Assembly (NCBI RefSeq): GCF_025960985.1
Contig: NZ_JAOQMX010000038.1
Coordinates: forward strand, 1-44,524
DNA from: Flavobacterium psychraerolatum
GTDB lineage: Bacteria > Bacteroidota > Bacteroidia > Flavobacteriales > Flavobacteriaceae
Direction: 5' to 3'
DNA: 44,524 bases
The notes beneath the pieces were generated by a model. That model was not told the DNA's origin and made no database searches. It saw only the letters and a list, made by a program, of their open reading frames with translations. Positions 24,390 through 34,700 of the stretch are shown in pieces. The first letter of the stretch is position 1. The number at the start of each line of letters is the position of its first letter. Position numbers and translations under genes: made by a program.

Positions 24390-27017
24390 TTAAATTCTGA
24401 ATGGGTTTCCTTTTAAAGTAACTGTGCTAACAACCACATTTGCTGCTTTTATTCTTTCCTCATTTGGTTGTGCACCACCTACAGAAAAAGTATAATCTCC
24501 TGGATTTACTTCCATTTTTACATCAGCATTGATTTGTGCCAATTGTTTTGGTTGCACTTTAAAACGAACGGTCTTCGTTTCTCCTGCTTTTAGAAAAGTT
24601 CTTTCAAAACCTACTAGTGTTCTTATGGTGTTTTGAAAATCTTCTTTGGCGCTTTTCATATACAATTCGGTTACTTCGTCACCATCTACTTTTCCTGTAT
24701 TGGTAACATCAATTGAAAGTAGAATTTCTTTGTTCGTTGCTTGTTCTTTGTCTAAAACTAGATTGCTGTATTTATAACTTGTATAACTCAACCCAAAACC
24801 AAATTCATACAATGGTTTCCCTTGAAAATAGCGGTAGGTTTTCCCTTTCATGTTATAATCATCAAAAGCTGGAATATCATTAATGTCTTTATAAAAAGTA
24901 AGCGGCAAACGCCCAGACGGATTGTAATCCCCAAATAAAATATCAGCAATTGCAGTACCTCCCGCTTGGCCAGGATACCAAGCTTCTAGAATAGCCGGAA
25001 TATTGTCGTTTTCCCAGTTGATGGCAAGCGCACTACCGTTTAACAAAACCAAAACCATTGGTTTCCCTAGTGTGCTTATTTTTTTCATTAAATTTGTTTG
25101 AGAAGCTGGTAGTTTGATATCCACACGATCACCACCATCAAAACCTTCTACTTTTACTTTCATTTCTTCCCCTTCTAGAAGCGGACTCAATCCCATACAA
25201 AAAACGACAACATCAGATGCTTCAGCCAAAGCCATTGCTTCTTTTTCAAGATTTTCATTAGGTGCTTCCCATAAAAAACGCATTATAGCATGCTCTGAAT
25301 TGTCTTGTTTGTACTCTAATTTAATTTTATACACTTTATTAGCTTCTAAGTCTAAATACTCGTATTCTGTTTTAGGCTCATAAACATTGTCACTTTCAAG
25401 AATTAATTTTTTATCGACATACAATTTCATTCCAGAATAGGACTGTCCTCCTAGCGCGTAACGACCTGATTTTGGAACAGAAAGATATCCCGTCCAGCGA
25501 ACAGAATATTTATCATACGTCATTTCTGGAAATGGCGGTGTTGTTGCCCATAAAAAGTCAACGTTTTTATCGATTTGTTTGTGCGATGGGTTACCTTTTA
25601 ATGTGGTATTCGAAAAATACTCCGCTTTCAAACCTTTATTTTTCAATTTGCTATCGGTATATAAAACAGCTGCAGGAACCGCTTCTAAAATTGGCAAACT
25701 GTCTGCTAGTCTACAACCTTGTGCAAAACTCACATTGGCATTTGGTAATTTATTTTTAATTCCTTGCAAAGGTGTGATAGGTTGTGACGGAAAACCGTTA
25801 TAATTGCCAAGCAACACATCCGCATCATTCGCATTTGGACCTATAACCGCTACTTTTTTCAAGTTTTTTCTTAATGGCAATAGGTTATTATTTTTTAATA
25901 AAACCATTGATTTTCTAGCCGATTGCAACGCCAATAAACGGTGTACCTCTGAATCTACAACTGAATACGGAATATCTTCATATTTCACATCGCCTTTAGG
26001 TGCAAACAAACCTAGTTTTAAACGTGCTTCTACTAATCTTTCTACTGAAACGTTTAGTTCCGCTTCTGAAATTAATCCTTGCTCCACGGCTTTAACCAGT
26101 GAAGGATACGAATCCCCGCAATTCAAGTCAGTTCCCGCTTGCACTGCCATTGCAGATGCTTGTTCCTTTGTTTGTACTACTTCATGAGCTCCTTTATTAT
26201 AAAAATCAGTCACCGCCCAACAATCAGAAACTATGTATCCTTTGAAACCCCAATCTTTTCGCAATAAACCACTCAATTCTTTATTACCGCAACAAGGCAC
26301 CCCTTTATAACTATTGTAAGCACACATTACAGAATATACGCCCGACTCCTTTACCACTTTTTCAAACTGTGGGCTATAGGTATTCAACATATCAAAAGCC
26401 GATGGATCTACATTAAAACTATGACGACTCGCTTCTGGTCCGCTGTGTACCACAAAATGTTTGGCTGTAGCAATCAGTTTGTAATATTTAGGATCGTTTC
26501 CTTGTAAACCTTTTATAAATTGTACCCCAAGTTCTCCCGTTAAATAAGGATCTTCTCCGTAGGTTTCCATTCCGCGTCCCCATCTTGGATCTCTAAAAAT
26601 ATTGATGTTAGGTGTCCAAAAAGTCAAACCTTGATGAATGCCTCTTTTATTTTTCGATACAAAATCATGATGTTTGGCTCTCGCTTCATCTGAGATAGCA
26701 CTGGCAATTTCGAACATTTGACTTCTATCAAACATAGCACTCATTCCGATTCCTTGTGGAAAAACAGTGGCAATTCCCGCACGAGCTACTCCGTGTAAAC
26801 ATTCGTTCCACCAGTTCATTTCCGGGATTTCTAATCTATCTATTGCAGCAGAGTTGTAGGTCATTTGAGAAACCTTCTCTTGTAGTGTCATTTTCGAAAC
26901 CAAAAAAGAAGCGCGTTCTTCAAAAGTTTTTGAGGCATCTTTATGTAAAGCCACTTGTGCACCACAAGTTGTAATGGCAAGTAAAAAGAAAAGACAAATC
27001 TGTTTTAATGGAGACAT
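24390..27017 (-). CDS. GH3 beta-xylosidase-like enzyme with inserted PA14 domain
   Basis: The 875-residue protein has a signal peptide (1-20), an N-terminal GH3 barrel with FPQGIGMSAMFDR, TFWTPNINIFRDPRWGRGMETYGEDP and ATAKHFVVHSGPE, and the nucleophile Asp in GYIVSDCWAVTDF near residue 264. A C-terminal GH3 domain carries RKSMVLLKNNNLLPL and AVIGPNA, a PA14 domain is inserted at about 455-600 (GLKAEYFSNTTLKG, VRWTGYLSVPKSGRYAL), and a fibronectin-like domain ends the chain. GH3 enzymes with PA14 bind and cut xylose or glucose from non-reducing ends. Operon company (GH43, GH10) favours beta-xylosidase. It is the first gene of its operon, behind a 567-base gap. Confidence 0.94.
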   Translation of the reverse strand: MSPLKQICLFFLLAITTCGAQVALHKDASKTFEERASFLVSKMTLQEKVSQMTYNSAAIDRLEIPEMNWWNECLHGVARAGIATVFPQGIGMSAMFDRSQMFEIASAISDEARAKHHDFVSKNKRGIHQGLTFWTPNINIFRDPRWGRGMETYGEDPYLTGELGVQFIKGLQGNDPKYYKLIATAKHFVVHSGPEASRHSFNVDPSAFDMLNTYSPQFEKVVKESGVYSVMCAYNSYKGVPCCGNKELSGLLRKDWGFKGYIVSDCWAVTDFYNKGAHEVVQTKEQASAMAVQAGTDLNCGDSYPSLVKAVEQGLISEAELNVSVERLVEARLKLGLFAPKGDVKYEDIPYSVVDSEVHRLLALQSARKSMVLLKNNNLLPLRKNLKKVAVIGPNANDADVLLGNYNGFPSQPITPLQGIKNKLPNANVSFAQGCRLADSLPILEAVPAAVLYTDSKLKNKGLKAEYFSNTTLKGNPSHKQIDKNVDFLWATTPPFPEMTYDKYSVRWTGYLSVPKSGRYALGGQSYSGMKLYVDKKLILESDNVYEPKTEYEYLDLEANKVYKIKLEYKQDNSEHAIMRFLWEAPNENLEKEAMALAEASDVVVFCMGLSPLLEGEEMKVKVEGFDGGDRVDIKLPASQTNLMKKISTLGKPMVLVLLNGSALAINWENDNIPAILEAWYPGQAGGTAIADILFGDYNPSGRLPLTFYKDINDIPAFDDYNMKGKTYRYFQGKPLYEFGFGLSYTSYKYSNLVLDKEQATNKEILLSIDVTNTGKVDGDEVTELYMKSAKEDFQNTIRTLVGFERTFLKAGETKTVRFKVQPKQLAQINADVKMEVNPGDYTFSVGGAQPNEERIKAANVVVSTVTLKGNPFRI

Positions 27018-27490
27018 ATTGTATTTTTTAATTTATAATTGGGTAAATCTTCTTTGACTATTTGGAGCTGTTTTTATTTCGAAAATAGTCCATTTTTTTT
27101 AGGATATAAAACTGAATTTTCAAGACAATTCTGAACTTACTATTCTTAAATTATTAGCTGTTATCAAACCGACTAGTAATTGTAAAAACTGTTTGGTAAA
27201 AGTAGTAGGATGTTGCGTGGTCGAATGGTAAAATTGAAGCTATAAATAATACAAATCGTGCGTAATGCACTATTTGAAGCCCTTCGTGAGTGTTTGCAAT
27301 ACAAAAATGTAAATTTTGATCAAGATTACAAGCATTGCATAAAATACAAATAAAGTTCACTATTATTTAGATAATCGTAAAAAAAACAACTTTTAAATAT
27401 TGATATTCATTTTAAAAAAGCTGTAATAAATGTGACCAAAAGCACTCTTATGTAGCCTTTTACTATTACTTAAAATAGGATATAAAAAAA
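27018..27490. other. Intergenic region upstream of the GH3 operon
   Basis: No gene is credible; a 68-residue frame (27154-27360, minus) is Cys/His-rich by chance, without family resemblance. The GH3 operon promoter should lie here, but I find no exact TAnnTTTG on the minus strand and no copy of the 21-bp-spaced repeat seen before susC. Confidence 0.5.
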
Positions 27491-27565
27491 ACGGACTCAT
27501 TCAAACAAGGCACAATTTCGATGATAATATATCCGTGAAAAAGTGACTTGAAAGTATGAATCCGT
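27491..27565 (-). terminator. Possible long-loop terminator after the susC-GH10 operon
   Basis: ACGGACTCAT (27491-27500) can pair with ATGAATCCGT (27556-27565) with one mismatch. On the minus strand it is followed by a T run (A run at 27484-27491). It starts 20 bases after the GH10 stop. The loop of about 55 bases is unusually long, so the call is tentative. Confidence 0.35.
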
Positions 27566-27584
27566 AATCTATATAGTGCACAGA

Positions 27585-28934
27585 CTATTTTAATCCTTCA
27601 AGGAAACCAGTATGTGCTTTTTTTGCACTGTAGTCTTCATTGAACATCAAAGGCCAGTCAATATGTCCCCAAAAGGCAATCAACCATGTCTCACTATCTC
27701 TCATTCCCCAAACGGTAAGTGCATACTGATTGGCTGCAGGAATAGCATTGAAAATTTTCACTACTTCTTTGTACTTATTTTTTTGAGCAATGGCTCTTTC
27801 AGGTGTCAAAGCAGTTAAATCATTATCAGGATTGGCTTGAATATCCAATTCAGAGAAATGCATTAACAACTTTCTAGAAACCGTTCCATCTACTACCGCT
27901 TGAATTTCTGATGCAGCAGGGCCTTTGTAACTAATGTGCATTTGTGCTCCAAGACCATCAATAAGGTTGTCTTTTTTCAAATCATCAGCAATTTTAAAGA
28001 TTGCAGCTCTTTTACCAGCATTAGATGCAAAATTGTAATCATTATAGAACAACTTACAAGCAGGATCTGCATCTCTAGCCCATTGGTAACACTTTTTGAT
28101 ATAATCATCTCCCATTTTTTGTTTGAAGATAGAATTTCGCAATGGGTTACCACTACCATCATCAACAGCTTCATTTACAACGTCCCAAGATTTAATTTTC
28201 CCTTTGTAACGTGTTACGACGGTAGTAATATAATCTTTTACCATAGCCTCAAACTCAGCATTAGTCCCTACAAAATTAGTCACCCAACTCGGAACTGAAT
28301 TATGCCAAATTAAAGCGTGTCCGTGAAGGTTTAATTTATTGTCTGTAGCATAGTTCACAATTTTATCCACAGCTGTAAAGTCATACGTCCCCTTACTTGG
28401 ATACATTTTATCCATTTTCATTTCGTACTCAGAAGTAATATTATCAAATTCTCTTAAGATAATGTCTGAAGTAATTCCCGTTAGTCTGTTTGATCTTACA
28501 ATCATACCTACATTAAAGTTAGCTACTGCTTTTAGCGCCGTTGTAGGTTCAGGTCCCGTACTTATGATTTCTGCAGCAATTGCGTTTGAAAATGCTGAAA
28601 TTGCCTCTCCTCGTACGGCTCTTACTCTATAATAATAAGTAGTACCCGAAACTAAACCTTCAATATCTATTGTAAGAGCATTAACAGCCAATTCATTATA
28701 ATTTGGTAATACACTTGAAAAATCAGCTGCTGTAGATACATCAACTAAATATTTATCAGCGCGATACACCCTTGTCCAATTGGCAGTAAAACCAGAATCA
28801 GTCAAATTTACTGCACCATATGCAGTAGGTACGCCAGCGGTCACCACTACCGCTTCATCACTCTTTGAACAGCTTAGAACAAATAAACTGATACAGAGTA
28901 TCCATAAAGCTTGTCTTATTTTCATTTTTTTCAT
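27585..28934 (-). CDS. Endo-1,4-beta-xylanase, GH10, lipoprotein with N-terminal Fn3 domain
   Basis: The 449-residue protein has a lipobox (VLSC, C22), a fibronectin type III domain (about 35-126, with ANWTRVYRADKYLVDVS and GTTYYYRVRAV) and a GH10 domain (about 135-449). Landmarks are LHGHALIWHNSVPSW (203-217), acid/base E255 in WDVVNE, LFYNDYNF and nucleophile E362 in HFSELDI. The Fn3 spacer would lift the catalytic domain off the membrane, which fits a surface enzyme that makes oligosaccharides for SusCD. It is the fourth gene after susC, susD and the glycan-binding protein, but an intrinsic terminator lies in the 80-base gap before it. Confidence 0.95.
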   Translation of the reverse strand: MKKMKIRQALWILCISLFVLSCSKSDEAVVVTAGVPTAYGAVNLTDSGFTANWTRVYRADKYLVDVSTAADFSSVLPNYNELAVNALTIDIEGLVSGTTYYYRVRAVRGEAISAFSNAIAAEIISTGPEPTTALKAVANFNVGMIVRSNRLTGITSDIILREFDNITSEYEMKMDKMYPSKGTYDFTAVDKIVNYATDNKLNLHGHALIWHNSVPSWVTNFVGTNAEFEAMVKDYITTVVTRYKGKIKSWDVVNEAVDDGSGNPLRNSIFKQKMGDDYIKKCYQWARDADPACKLFYNDYNFASNAGKRAAIFKIADDLKKDNLIDGLGAQMHISYKGPAASEIQAVVDGTVSRKLLMHFSELDIQANPDNDLTALTPERAIAQKNKYKEVVKIFNAIPAANQYALTVWGMRDSETWLIAFWGHIDWPLMFNEDYSAKKAHTGFLEGLK

Positions 28935-28952
28935 CTTCCTATTTTTTTAAAA

Positions 28953-28982
28953 AAAGGTTGCTGATTATATGCAGCAACCTTT
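28953..28982 (-). terminator. Intrinsic terminator inside the susC operon, before GH10
   Basis: A perfect 11-bp stem (AAAGGTTGCTG at 28953-28963, complement at 28972-28982) with an 8-base loop is followed on the minus strand by TTTTT and further T-rich sequence. It lies between the stop of the glycan-binding protein gene (29015) and the GH10 start (28934), only 18 bases before that start. It could act as an attenuator lowering GH10 expression relative to susCD. Confidence 0.8.
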
Positions 28983-29014
28983 CTAACTATTAACATCATT
29001 TGTACTAAATCGAA

Positions 29015-30181
29015 CTAACGTAAAACCTTAAATCTAATATTATCAAATTGAACTTTAGAAGGATTTACAGTTCCTCCATTTTGATTAATCGTCATCTTAA
29101 CTTGGTTAATTTTAGCAGGATTTACATCACCTTGACTTTGATCTGTAGAGACATAATTAGCTCCGAAATCGGAAGTTTTGGCCTCAATTGTCTGCCATCC
29201 TGTAGTTGCAATTGTATAAGAATATGCCCAGTTTCCACCATCACTATCTACAAGAAGTAAATCTATTTTGGTTCCGATGGCTCCTCCACAATTCACATCG
29301 ACAAGATAGGATGCTTTTGTTGCATCCGTCGCAGTTTCTTTCAATAGTGCATTCCCACCATCAGATTGGCTACCATTATATCCATTTACAGTAGCACCTG
29401 CCCATGTAAATTCTGCATATTTTCCAGATATACCTCCTACGTCCGAATAACTAAGCGTATTGGCATCACCATATTTAACCCAATTGTTGTTTGGACGTAA
29501 ACCACCTCCATCAAAATCAGCTACTTTGTATAAATCAAAGCCTTGATCAATATCCAAGAATCGTTTTACTGTCCCTACAGGAGTTGTAATTTCTACATCT
29601 CCTCCAACAGTTGCAGTAGCGGGTACCATAAAACTTAAGGAGGTAGAATTGATACGAGTAAACGTAACTGGCGTACCCGCGAACTTAACAGATGAAATGT
29701 TGTAAAACCAACCTCCATTTACCGTAACTACTGTTCCTACTTTTGGAATTGCAGGTTCGAATTTTTCAGAGATTATTGCTTTTGGCTGTAGTATCTCGAA
29801 ACTAGAAACAACTACTTCACCATTATTTTTGGTGATTTTCAATTCTTGAACCCCAAATCGGCTTCCTTTCTTATCATCAAAAGGCACATTAAAGAACAAC
29901 GATTTCTCAGAACTCAATGCCGGATTAAAAATAACGTTCACTAGGTTATCAAATACAACGGTTTTAACATTGCTTAATCCTGATCCTTCGATTTTTACTA
30001 AATCCCCAGGGTTACCTTTATCCTTATTTTCAGTTGGTGGAGTGGTAGAGTTATCTAAACTATAAACGCCTTCCAATATTACTGCCGCACTAGAATCATT
30101 GTCATTTGAGCATGATGATAGCACTAAGCAAACAATCAGGAATCCTAGAAAATGTCTACTATTTTTTATTATTTTACTCAT
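29015..30181 (-). CDS. Surface glycan-binding lipoprotein with IPT/TIG domains
   Basis: The 388-residue protein lies in the position of SusE/SusF or SGBP genes, 18 bases after susD. It has a lipobox (LSSC, C24), followed by acidic NDND of the kind linked with surface export. One or two immunoglobulin-like IPT/TIG domains cover about residues 35-210 (GDLVKIEGSGLSNVKTVVFD; GTVVTVNGGWFYNISSVKF). The C-terminal part (about 215-388) is a beta-sandwich resembling a carbohydrate-binding module or the SGBP-B glycan-binding domain, rich in Trp and Tyr (WVKYGD, FTWAGATVNGY, WAYSYTIATTGWQ). It should hold xylan at the cell surface for SusCD. Binding specificity is inferred from the operon. Confidence 0.85.
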   Translation of the reverse strand: MSKIIKNSRHFLGFLIVCLVLSSCSNDNDSSAAVILEGVYSLDNSTTPPTENKDKGNPGDLVKIEGSGLSNVKTVVFDNLVNVIFNPALSSEKSLFFNVPFDDKKGSRFGVQELKITKNNGEVVVSSFEILQPKAIISEKFEPAIPKVGTVVTVNGGWFYNISSVKFAGTPVTFTRINSTSLSFMVPATATVGGDVEITTPVGTVKRFLDIDQGFDLYKVADFDGGGLRPNNNWVKYGDANTLSYSDVGGISGKYAEFTWAGATVNGYNGSQSDGGNALLKETATDATKASYLVDVNCGGAIGTKIDLLLVDSDGGNWAYSYTIATTGWQTIEAKTSDFGANYVSTDQSQGDVNPAKINQVKMTINQNGGTVNPSKVQFDNIRFKVLR

Positions 30182-30199
30182 TGTTTTATATTTTAATTA

Positions 30200-31732
30200 T
30201 TAAAATTGAAAAGGAACTGGATTCTCTCTAAGAAGTGGATTTAAATCTAATTCGGGAGCAGGAATTGGAATCAAGAAAGAATTTGCAGATGGTATCACTT
30301 TTTTAGAATTTACATCCAACAAAGCAATATTATTATAGGCTCCTCTTTCCTGATTTGAAATAATATTTATCGCTTCCGCTCTATCTCTTCTTATTAAATC
30401 AAACCAATAATCTCCTTCTAAAACTAATTCAAGCCTTCTTTCTTTAAAAATATCGTTCTTCGTAATACTCGTTTTTACAGGTAATCCCGCTCTAGTTCTA
30501 ACTTGATTGAATGAATCCAAAGCGTCTGCTGATGAAGTTGAAGCTGAACTAGCTAGTATAGCCTCAGCATGTATTAATAATACTTCAGCATAGCGTAACA
30601 TTTCTGTATTTTGATTGGTTTGTTGTGCACAAGCTCCAACAAATTCAGCTACTGAACCGATAACATATTTTCTGAAACCCATTGATCCACCAAAACCACC
30701 AGGGCTTACTGTGTAACCTCCTTTTTTTGTAACTAATTCAGGATAAAAATCCCCAGGTAACATTATAGTAGCTTTTCTTCTTTTATCATTCGGTTCGTAA
30801 GCATTACGTAAATCTATACTAGGTACAAAAGTTTTCCAACCTGTATAATCTCCTGTAATTTCTGAAGTGGGGGTAATATAAGCCTGAGCTGAATTACCGT
30901 ATCCATATCCTACACAACCAATCCATTGTAAAGAAAATATTGACTCTCTACTGTTATTATTTGTTGGACTATTGAACAGCAATCCATAATCGTCAATAAG
31001 AGAGTAATCTCCACTTTTTATAACATTTTCTGCATGGGTTTTTGCGTTTGGATAATCTTTTAGCGTAATGTACACTTTAGACAACATTCCGTCACAAGCA
31101 CTTTTGATCACTCTACCTCTTTCAAGAGAACTATTACCAGTTGCTAATGGTAAACGCTTGTATGCCTCATTATAATCGTTGATAATAAATTTGTATACAT
31201 CGTCTACATTGTTTCTGTACGTAGGGATTTTTTCTGTGTATTGCTCTATTTTATTTAAAATAGGCACGGCGCCAAAGATTCTAACCAAATAAAAGTAAGC
31301 AGTAGCTCTCATAAAATAAGCCTCCCCTTTTACTCTTTCTACCACTTCAGGAGTAGTTGCTGGCCCAACATTTTTTTCTAAATTATTTAATAATGTATTG
31401 GATTGTGCTATAACATTAAACAATGATTGCCAACCTTCAAAAACAAACTGATTAGTTGAATTAACAGCAAAGTTTTCAAACTGTGCTAAATCGGAATAAG
31501 CACCTACCGAATTACCCGCATAAGTATCTAATCCGTAAACAAACTTCTCGTTAAAGTAGAACCAAGGACGACCATAAAGTCCGCTACCAGATCCTAGAAT
31601 TTGACCATCTGAAGTATAAAAATTATCTAAAACTAATTTGTCCTGTGGTGGATTATCTGAAAATTCTGTTGAGCAGGATATCGTAAAAAATACAGCTATC
31701 AAAAGCACAAAATATTTTGTTGAATTTTTCAT
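30200..31732 (-). CDS. SusD-like glycan-binding lipoprotein
   Basis: The 510-residue outer-membrane lipoprotein is a SusD/RagB-family member that caps the SusC channel and binds the oligosaccharide. It has a lipobox (TISC, C20), TPR-like helices (GEAYFMRATAYFYLVRIFG, RGRVIKSACDGMLSKVY) and the typical C-terminal region FKERRLELVLEGDYWFDLIR and FLIPIPAPELDLNP. It lies 17 bases after susC, as usual. Length is normal for the family. The xylan specificity is inferred from adjacent GH10, GH43 and GH3 genes. Confidence 0.95.
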   Translation of the reverse strand: MKNSTKYFVLLIAVFFTISCSTEFSDNPPQDKLVLDNFYTSDGQILGSGSGLYGRPWFYFNEKFVYGLDTYAGNSVGAYSDLAQFENFAVNSTNQFVFEGWQSLFNVIAQSNTLLNNLEKNVGPATTPEVVERVKGEAYFMRATAYFYLVRIFGAVPILNKIEQYTEKIPTYRNNVDDVYKFIINDYNEAYKRLPLATGNSSLERGRVIKSACDGMLSKVYITLKDYPNAKTHAENVIKSGDYSLIDDYGLLFNSPTNNNSRESIFSLQWIGCVGYGYGNSAQAYITPTSEITGDYTGWKTFVPSIDLRNAYEPNDKRRKATIMLPGDFYPELVTKKGGYTVSPGGFGGSMGFRKYVIGSVAEFVGACAQQTNQNTEMLRYAEVLLIHAEAILASSASTSSADALDSFNQVRTRAGLPVKTSITKNDIFKERRLELVLEGDYWFDLIRRDRAEAINIISNQERGAYNNIALLDVNSKKVIPSANSFLIPIPAPELDLNPLLRENPVPFQF

Positions 31733-31749
31733 ATTGTTATTTTTTTTTT

Positions 31750-34700
31750 TTAAAAATCTAAATTTAAACCTAATGTATATATTCTAGCGACTGGATAACG
31801 ACCGTTATCGACTCCTGATAGTAAGGCATCTTGACTAAACGAACCTACCGCAGGATCTAATCCAGAATACTTTGTAATTGTGAACAAGTTTTGTCCTGTC
31901 ATATACACTCTTAATTTACTGAAGAATTTAGTTCTTTTAATGATGCTTTCAGGTAGTGTATATCCCAAGGTTAGATTTTGCAATCTCAAATAAGAACCAT
32001 CCTCAACAAAACGGTCAGAAACTCTACTGTTTGCATTTGGATCTCCATTTACGTAACGTGGAATATTTGTATTCTCATTTACACCTGCTATAAAACGATT
32101 GTTTACAGCAACACTTTGATTTGAATAGGGACCTCCTGTTCCTCCTAAACTTTCAGTAAGTTTTCTAGTCCAGTTGTATATTTTATTTCCTTGAGTCCCT
32201 AGAAAAATAATAGATAGATCTAGGCTTTTGTATGAGATATTATTAATAATACTATACGTGAATTTCGGAATTGGATTCCCTATATTCGTCCTGTCTCCAG
32301 TATCAATTTTCCCATTACCATTGATATCTTTAAATTTAATATCACCAATCCAAACTTTTCCATTTGCACCAACTTCATTATCTGGTGTAGGACTATCTTT
32401 AATATCTTGTTCAGATTTGTAAATCCCATCTACCTGATACCCAAAAAATTGTCCTACAGGTGATCCTACTCCTGTTTTTGTAAGTGTATTATTAAACTGA
32501 AAATTTCTATAGATAGCTGAATTTTTATCTCCAAAAGACGTTAATTTATTTTTGAACGTTGAAAATATAAAAGATGAATTCCAGTTGAAGTTATCATTTG
32601 AAATATTTCTTGTATTTAAACTAATATCCCATCCTTTATTTTCGATATCTCCAAGGTTAACTACCTTCGCTCCTAGACCTAAATTTCCTTGTTGTGGATT
32701 TGTACCTAAATAAGCAGGTACTGGTTCACTAAATAAGAAATCACTTGAGACTTTTTTGTAATAATCAACGTCTAAACGCAATGCATCTTTGAAGAATCCT
32801 ATTTCTACACCAAAATTAGATGCTTTAGTTTTTTCCCATTGTACCGTTGGGTTCTGAATATTTTGTTGTGCAAAACCAGTTCCAAAACTAGTAGGAAAAC
32901 TTACAATTGATGCTCCGTATGTGTAACTTCCTATATTTTGATTTCCAACTTCTCCATAACCTGCTCTAAATTTTGCGTGATTGATCACACCTTTAATTCC
33001 TTCAAAAAAAGGCTCGTTACTGATTACCCATCCCGCAGCGAAAGAAGGGAAATAACCTGTTTTATAACCATCTCCAAAATTGGACGAGGTATCAGATCGC
33101 AAAGTAGCCGTTAATAAATATTTACCATCAAAAGAGTAATTCAAACGAGTAAAATAAGAGTTTAAACTACTTCTACCTTTATAATTATCATTTGTAGCCG
33201 TTTTAGAATCTCCAAGATTTAATGTACTAATATCATTAGACAGGTATCCCCTTCTAGTACCAGATATACCTTCATAATTTGATTGTTGTGCCTCTTGACC
33301 TAATAAAGCCACAAAATTATGTTTTCCAAAAGTTTTCGAATACGTAAAGTAATTTTGTAACGTCCAGAAGATACTTTGATTTTGTTGCTTAACAGATATA
33401 CTACTTGTACTTGTTGTACCTATAGTAATATCTGGGTAAAAAACAGAACCGTTAGTAGTATTAAAATCATATCCTAAAACAGATTTAAAAGTCAAATCTT
33501 TAGTAAATGAAATTTCACCAAAAAGACTTCCTACAATTTTATATTTATCAACATTGTTTCCTCTGTTTAAAGCTGTAGCTACAGGATTGTTTGCAGAAGT
33601 ATTACCAAAACCTTCTATCGGTCCACCAAAACTTCCATCAGAATATCGTACTGGAATATTAGGGGATTGTGACACAGCAGCACTAATTACACCATTTTCA
33701 GTATCATTAAAGGCAAGTTTTTGTTTTGTATTTGATAAAGTAAGATTGTTTCCTATTTTGAACCAATCATTAACTTTAGTATCAATATTCAATCGCATCG
33801 AATATCTTTTGAAACCAGTATTAATTACAATACCATCTTGTTCAAAATAATTCATTGACGTATAATATCTCGTATTATCTTTTCCGCCTGAAATAGTGAT
33901 TTGATGATTTTGCATTTGAGCATTTTTAAAAATTTCTTTTTGCCAGTTTGTTCCTTGCCCTAGAATTTCGGGATTTTGAAACTCATACGGAATTTGTTGT
34001 CCTAATTCTGTACTTACACTTGCTCTATATTTGGCGAAATCTTGTAAATTAAGAACATCTAAAAACTTAGTAACCTGTTGCACACCCGTATAGGTTTCAT
34101 AAGTAATCACCGATTTTCCTTTTTTTCCTTTTTTGGTTGTAATCAAAACAACTCCATTAGATCCTCTAGATCCATAAATCGCTGTTGCCGAAGCATCTTT
34201 AAGAATGTCCATAGATTCAATATCTGAAGGATTTATCGCTGATAAAGCACTTGACTTCGTTTGTCCACTTCCTCCTCCTAAAGAGTTATAATTAAAAGAG
34301 TCATTATTATCACCTCCATTAATTGGTACACCGTCAACAACATATAGAGGCTCATTTCCTGATAGAGAAGCGATTCCACGTATTCTAATGGAAACACCAC
34401 CTCCAGGAGTTCCTGAATTTTGAGTTACTGTTACCCCAGAAACTTTTCCTTGTAAGGCTTGATCTACTCCTGTAAAAGGTTGATCCTTGATCATTTTTGC
34501 ACTAACGGTAGAAACGGCTCCTGTTACATCTCTTTTCTTTACAGAACCATAACCAACCACTACAACCTCATCTAGGTTATTTGTGTCTTCAACAAGACTT
34601 ACATTTATTGTTTTTTTATTATCTACTGCAACTTCTTTTGAAGTAAACCCTATAAAACTAAAAATAATTCTAGCGTTTGCAGGAACTTTATCTAGTACAA

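Noticed and set aside
27154..27360. 68-residue Cys-rich minus-strand frame
   Set aside because: It lies in the promoter region of the GH3 operon, resembles no family and starts in AT-rich spacer.
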